Origin: a bacterium
GTDB lineage: Bacteria > SM23-31 > JAUVVT01
DNA length: 7,233 bases
Assembly: GCA_030616165.1 (NCBI GenBank)
Contig: JAUWXV010000192.1
Span: 1 to 7,233 of the forward strand
Reading direction: 5' to 3'
Shown piece after piece: positions 5,711-7,233 of this stretch. Both the position numbers and the translations under genes were made by a program. Within the stretch, counting starts at the first letter, position 1, and each line of letters starts with the position of its first letter. The notes beneath the pieces were generated by a model. The model made no database searches and was not told where the DNA came from. It saw only the letters and a list, made by a program, of their open reading frames with translations.

Positions 5711-7006
5711 ATGAATTTTTCAAGATTATTAAGGGAATCCGTTTCGACATTTTTTTTTCAATTTGTAATAATTGGTTTTGGATTTGCTGCTAATATAATA
5801 ATTGCAAGAATATTGGGACCAAATGGTAAGGGAGAATATGATGTAATAATCAATTTTACTTTTATACTGCGTATGTTGAGTTTACTCGGATTGGATATTG
5901 CCGCTGCTTACTTTTTGGGCTCAAAAGTTTTAGACAGGGAGACTTTAACTTTTAATATATTTTTTATAGGCATTATATCTACTCTATTTTTTACTATAAG
6001 TTCTTTATTTTTCTGGAATTTTATTCCTTTAAAGTATAGTCTTGAAAATTATCTATTTATTTCTACGGTTCCTTTAAGTGGATTAACATTACTTTCGGGT
6101 TTTATTTTACTTGGAAGTGATAAGGTCTTAAATTACAATATTCTTGAAAGTGGCAAGAATTTTTTTTATTTAATATTTCTATCACTGTTCTTTTTAATAA
6201 TAGGATTAAATTATGTAAAGATTTCTTTTTGTTATTTAATTTGTATCTTTTGCAACTTTCTTCTTGGAATACTTTTTCTTTATAAGTATAAGATAGCCGA
6301 TTTTAAAAATAATAAATTTTCATTTGAATGTATAAAAAAGCTTTTAAATTTTAGTAAATATCCTTATATATCTGGATTTTTGAGTTTTCTTGTTTATAGG
6401 GTAGATGTTTTTATTGTTTATAATTTTTTGGGAGCAAATGCAACGGGAATATATGGAATCGCTGTGTTATTCGTGGAATTACTAAAGTATATTTCTAAAT
6501 CTATTCAGTTAGTTGTTATTGCAAAGATACCTACTTACGAACATCTTGAAGGGAGTAAAAATATCGTCTTATTAATGAAATTTATTTTTTTAATCCTGTT
6601 ATTTATGGGGATTGTCTTTATAAAGTTTGGAGGATCATTGATAGTTTTTATATACAGTGAAAAGTTTTTAGAGTCTTCATTACTTATAATTTATCTCGTT
6701 CCGGGTATTATTTTTCTTGGATTAAGTCAGATAATGAGTGGATATTTTATTGCGAGAGGGTGGGTAAAAATCTTTATTTTAATAAACTTTTGTGCTCTTT
6801 CATTGAATGTTTTATTAGACATAATTTATATTCCTGTATATAAATTTACTGCTGCTTCAATTTCTAATTCTATTGCATATTTTTTTAGATTTATAATAAT
6901 TTTGGTATATTTTTTTAAAAAGGATAAATTGAGACTATCAGTTTTTCTTCCAACAAGGAATGATATTGAAATTATAAAAGGTTTATTTATTAGAAATAAT
7001 ATTTAG
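5711..7006 (+). CDS. wzx: Wzx-type polysaccharide flippase (MOP/PST superfamily)
   Basis: A 431-residue polytopic inner-membrane protein predicted to move the undecaprenyl-diphosphate-linked repeat unit from the cytoplasmic to the periplasmic face. Seen: a short cytoplasmic start (MNFSRLLRES), then about 12 hydrophobic segments along the whole length. The family-typical loop after helix 1 is ARILGPNGKGEYDVI (32-46). The start of the second half-repeat, RVDVFIVYNFLGANATGIYG (230-249), resembles the same region in other PST flippases. SGYFIARGW (343-351) corresponds to the usual 'G.l.a.G' in a late helix. Length is normal for the family. Codons 14-16 are a run of nine T (Phe-Phe-Phe) and another run of eight T lies at 6160-6167. 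The gene follows the methyltransferase by 56 bases with no clear Shine-Dalgarno and is strongly AT-rich. Family assignment is firm; the substrate is unknown. Confidence 0.9.
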   Translation: MNFSRLLRESVSTFFFQFVIIGFGFAANIIIARILGPNGKGEYDVIINFTFILRMLSLLGLDIAAAYFLGSKVLDRETLTFNIFFIGIISTLFFTISSLFFWNFIPLKYSLENYLFISTVPLSGLTLLSGFILLGSDKVLNYNILESGKNFFYLIFLSLFFLIIGLNYVKISFCYLICIFCNFLLGILFLYKYKIADFKNNKFSFECIKKLLNFSKYPYISGFLSFLVYRVDVFIVYNFLGANATGIYGIAVLFVELLKYISKSIQLVVIAKIPTYEHLEGSKNIVLLMKFIFLILLFMGIVFIKFGGSLIVFIYSEKFLESSLLIIYLVPGIIFLGLSQIMSGYFIARGWVKIFILINFCALSLNVLLDIIYIPVYKFTAASISNSIAYFFRFIIILVYFFKKDKLRLSVFLPTRNDIEIIKGLFIRNNI

Positions 7007-7180
7007 GATGCGTTAAGGGATGAAGAGTTTTCATAAGGAAATTATAAAATTAAGAATTGAAATGAATATATTGAAAAATAAATTAAAGATTTAGTCATCT
7101 GAACATGTTTAATTTTTATAAATAATAATATTGATAAATTTCAGATATTGTAAGTTTATATAATAAAAGCCTAACCAAAA
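7007..7180. other. AT-rich stretch with no recognised gene
   Basis: Very AT-rich sequence between the flippase stop and the palindromic repeat. The longest notable frame is a 24-codon ORF at 7020-7094 with no supported function. I see no tRNA-like fold, no strong promoter and no intrinsic terminator directly after the flippase. It may be simple spacer or decayed coding DNA. Confidence 0.5.
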
Positions 7181-7211
7181 TCCCCCTTAATAAAGGGGGA
7201 ATAAAAGGGGG
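7181..7211. repeat. C5/G5 palindromic intergenic repeat (REP/MITE-like)
   Basis: TCCCCCTT (7181-7188) and AAGGGGGA (7193-7200) are perfect inverted arms around a 4-base loop, AATA. A second copy of the G arm (AAAAGGGGG, 7203-7211) follows, so the C arm could pair with either. In such AT-rich DNA these C5 and G5 blocks stand out strongly. Dispersed intergenic elements of this C5/G5 style occur in many uncultured bacterial genomes (general knowledge, not checked here). No T-run follows on the + strand, so it is not a canonical terminator for the flippase. Read on the - strand the hairpin is followed by ATTTTGG, which could weakly terminate a gene arriving from the right. Confidence 0.6.
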
Positions 7212-7233
7212 TTGTAAGAAGATTAAGATATAC

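Noticed and set aside
7020-7094. 24-codon ORF after the flippase, with AAGGG just upstream
   Set aside because: The AAGGG is only about one base from the ATG, too close for a functional site. The peptide is Lys/Ile-rich low-complexity sequence with no recognisable motif, as expected by chance in AT-rich DNA.
7181-7200. Intrinsic terminator for the + strand operon
   Set aside because: The stem is GC-rich, but the following bases on the + strand are ATAAAAGGGGG rather than a T-run, and it lies about 175 bases after the last stop.

Overview
The window is a stretch of a surface-polysaccharide locus (O-antigen, capsule or exopolysaccharide) of the Wzx/Wzy-dependent kind. Eight genes all lie on the + strand. 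The DNA is AT-rich, with Arg codons mostly AGA/AGG. An outer-membrane-type export protein with SLBB domains points to a diderm (Gram-negative) bacterium. Most starts lack a recognisable Shine-Dalgarno sequence, as is common in Bacteroidota-like groups and some uncultured phyla, but the sequence alone does not fix the phylum.

Layout. Positions 1-435 hold the 3' end of a Wza-like export protein. Next come a Wzz-type chain-length/co-polymerase protein (468-1418, TTG start) and, with a 4-base ATGA overlap, a left-handed beta-helix acyl/acetyltransferase (1415-2188). A UDP-N-acetylhexosamine 6-dehydrogenase of the WbpA/WecC family follows (ATG at 2236, end 3546). The second half is more AT-rich. 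It contains a short GT-B glycosyltransferase (3567-4460), a holo-ACP synthase (4512-4895), a class I SAM-dependent methyltransferase (4908-5654) and a Wzx-type flippase (5711-7006). The last 227 bases contain no convincing gene but do hold a C5/G5 palindromic repeat near the right edge.

How the parts fit. The dehydrogenase makes a UDP-HexNAc uronic acid. The acyltransferase probably N- or O-acylates a sugar nucleotide. The glycosyltransferase and methyltransferase build and decorate the lipid-linked repeat unit, and Wzx flips it across the inner membrane. The Wzz-like and Wza-like proteins control chain length and export. No polymerase (Wzy), initiating phosphoglycosyltransferase or aminotransferase lies within the window, so the locus must extend beyond it.

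The one gene out of place is acpS. A phosphopantetheinyl transferase inside a glycan cluster may be a displaced housekeeping gene, or it may mark an acyl-carrier-protein-dependent glycan modification encoded outside the window. I found no clear evidence of a wholly new system here. The other points of interest are 9-base homopolymers in acpS and wzx, the base-composition step, and the terminal repeat.
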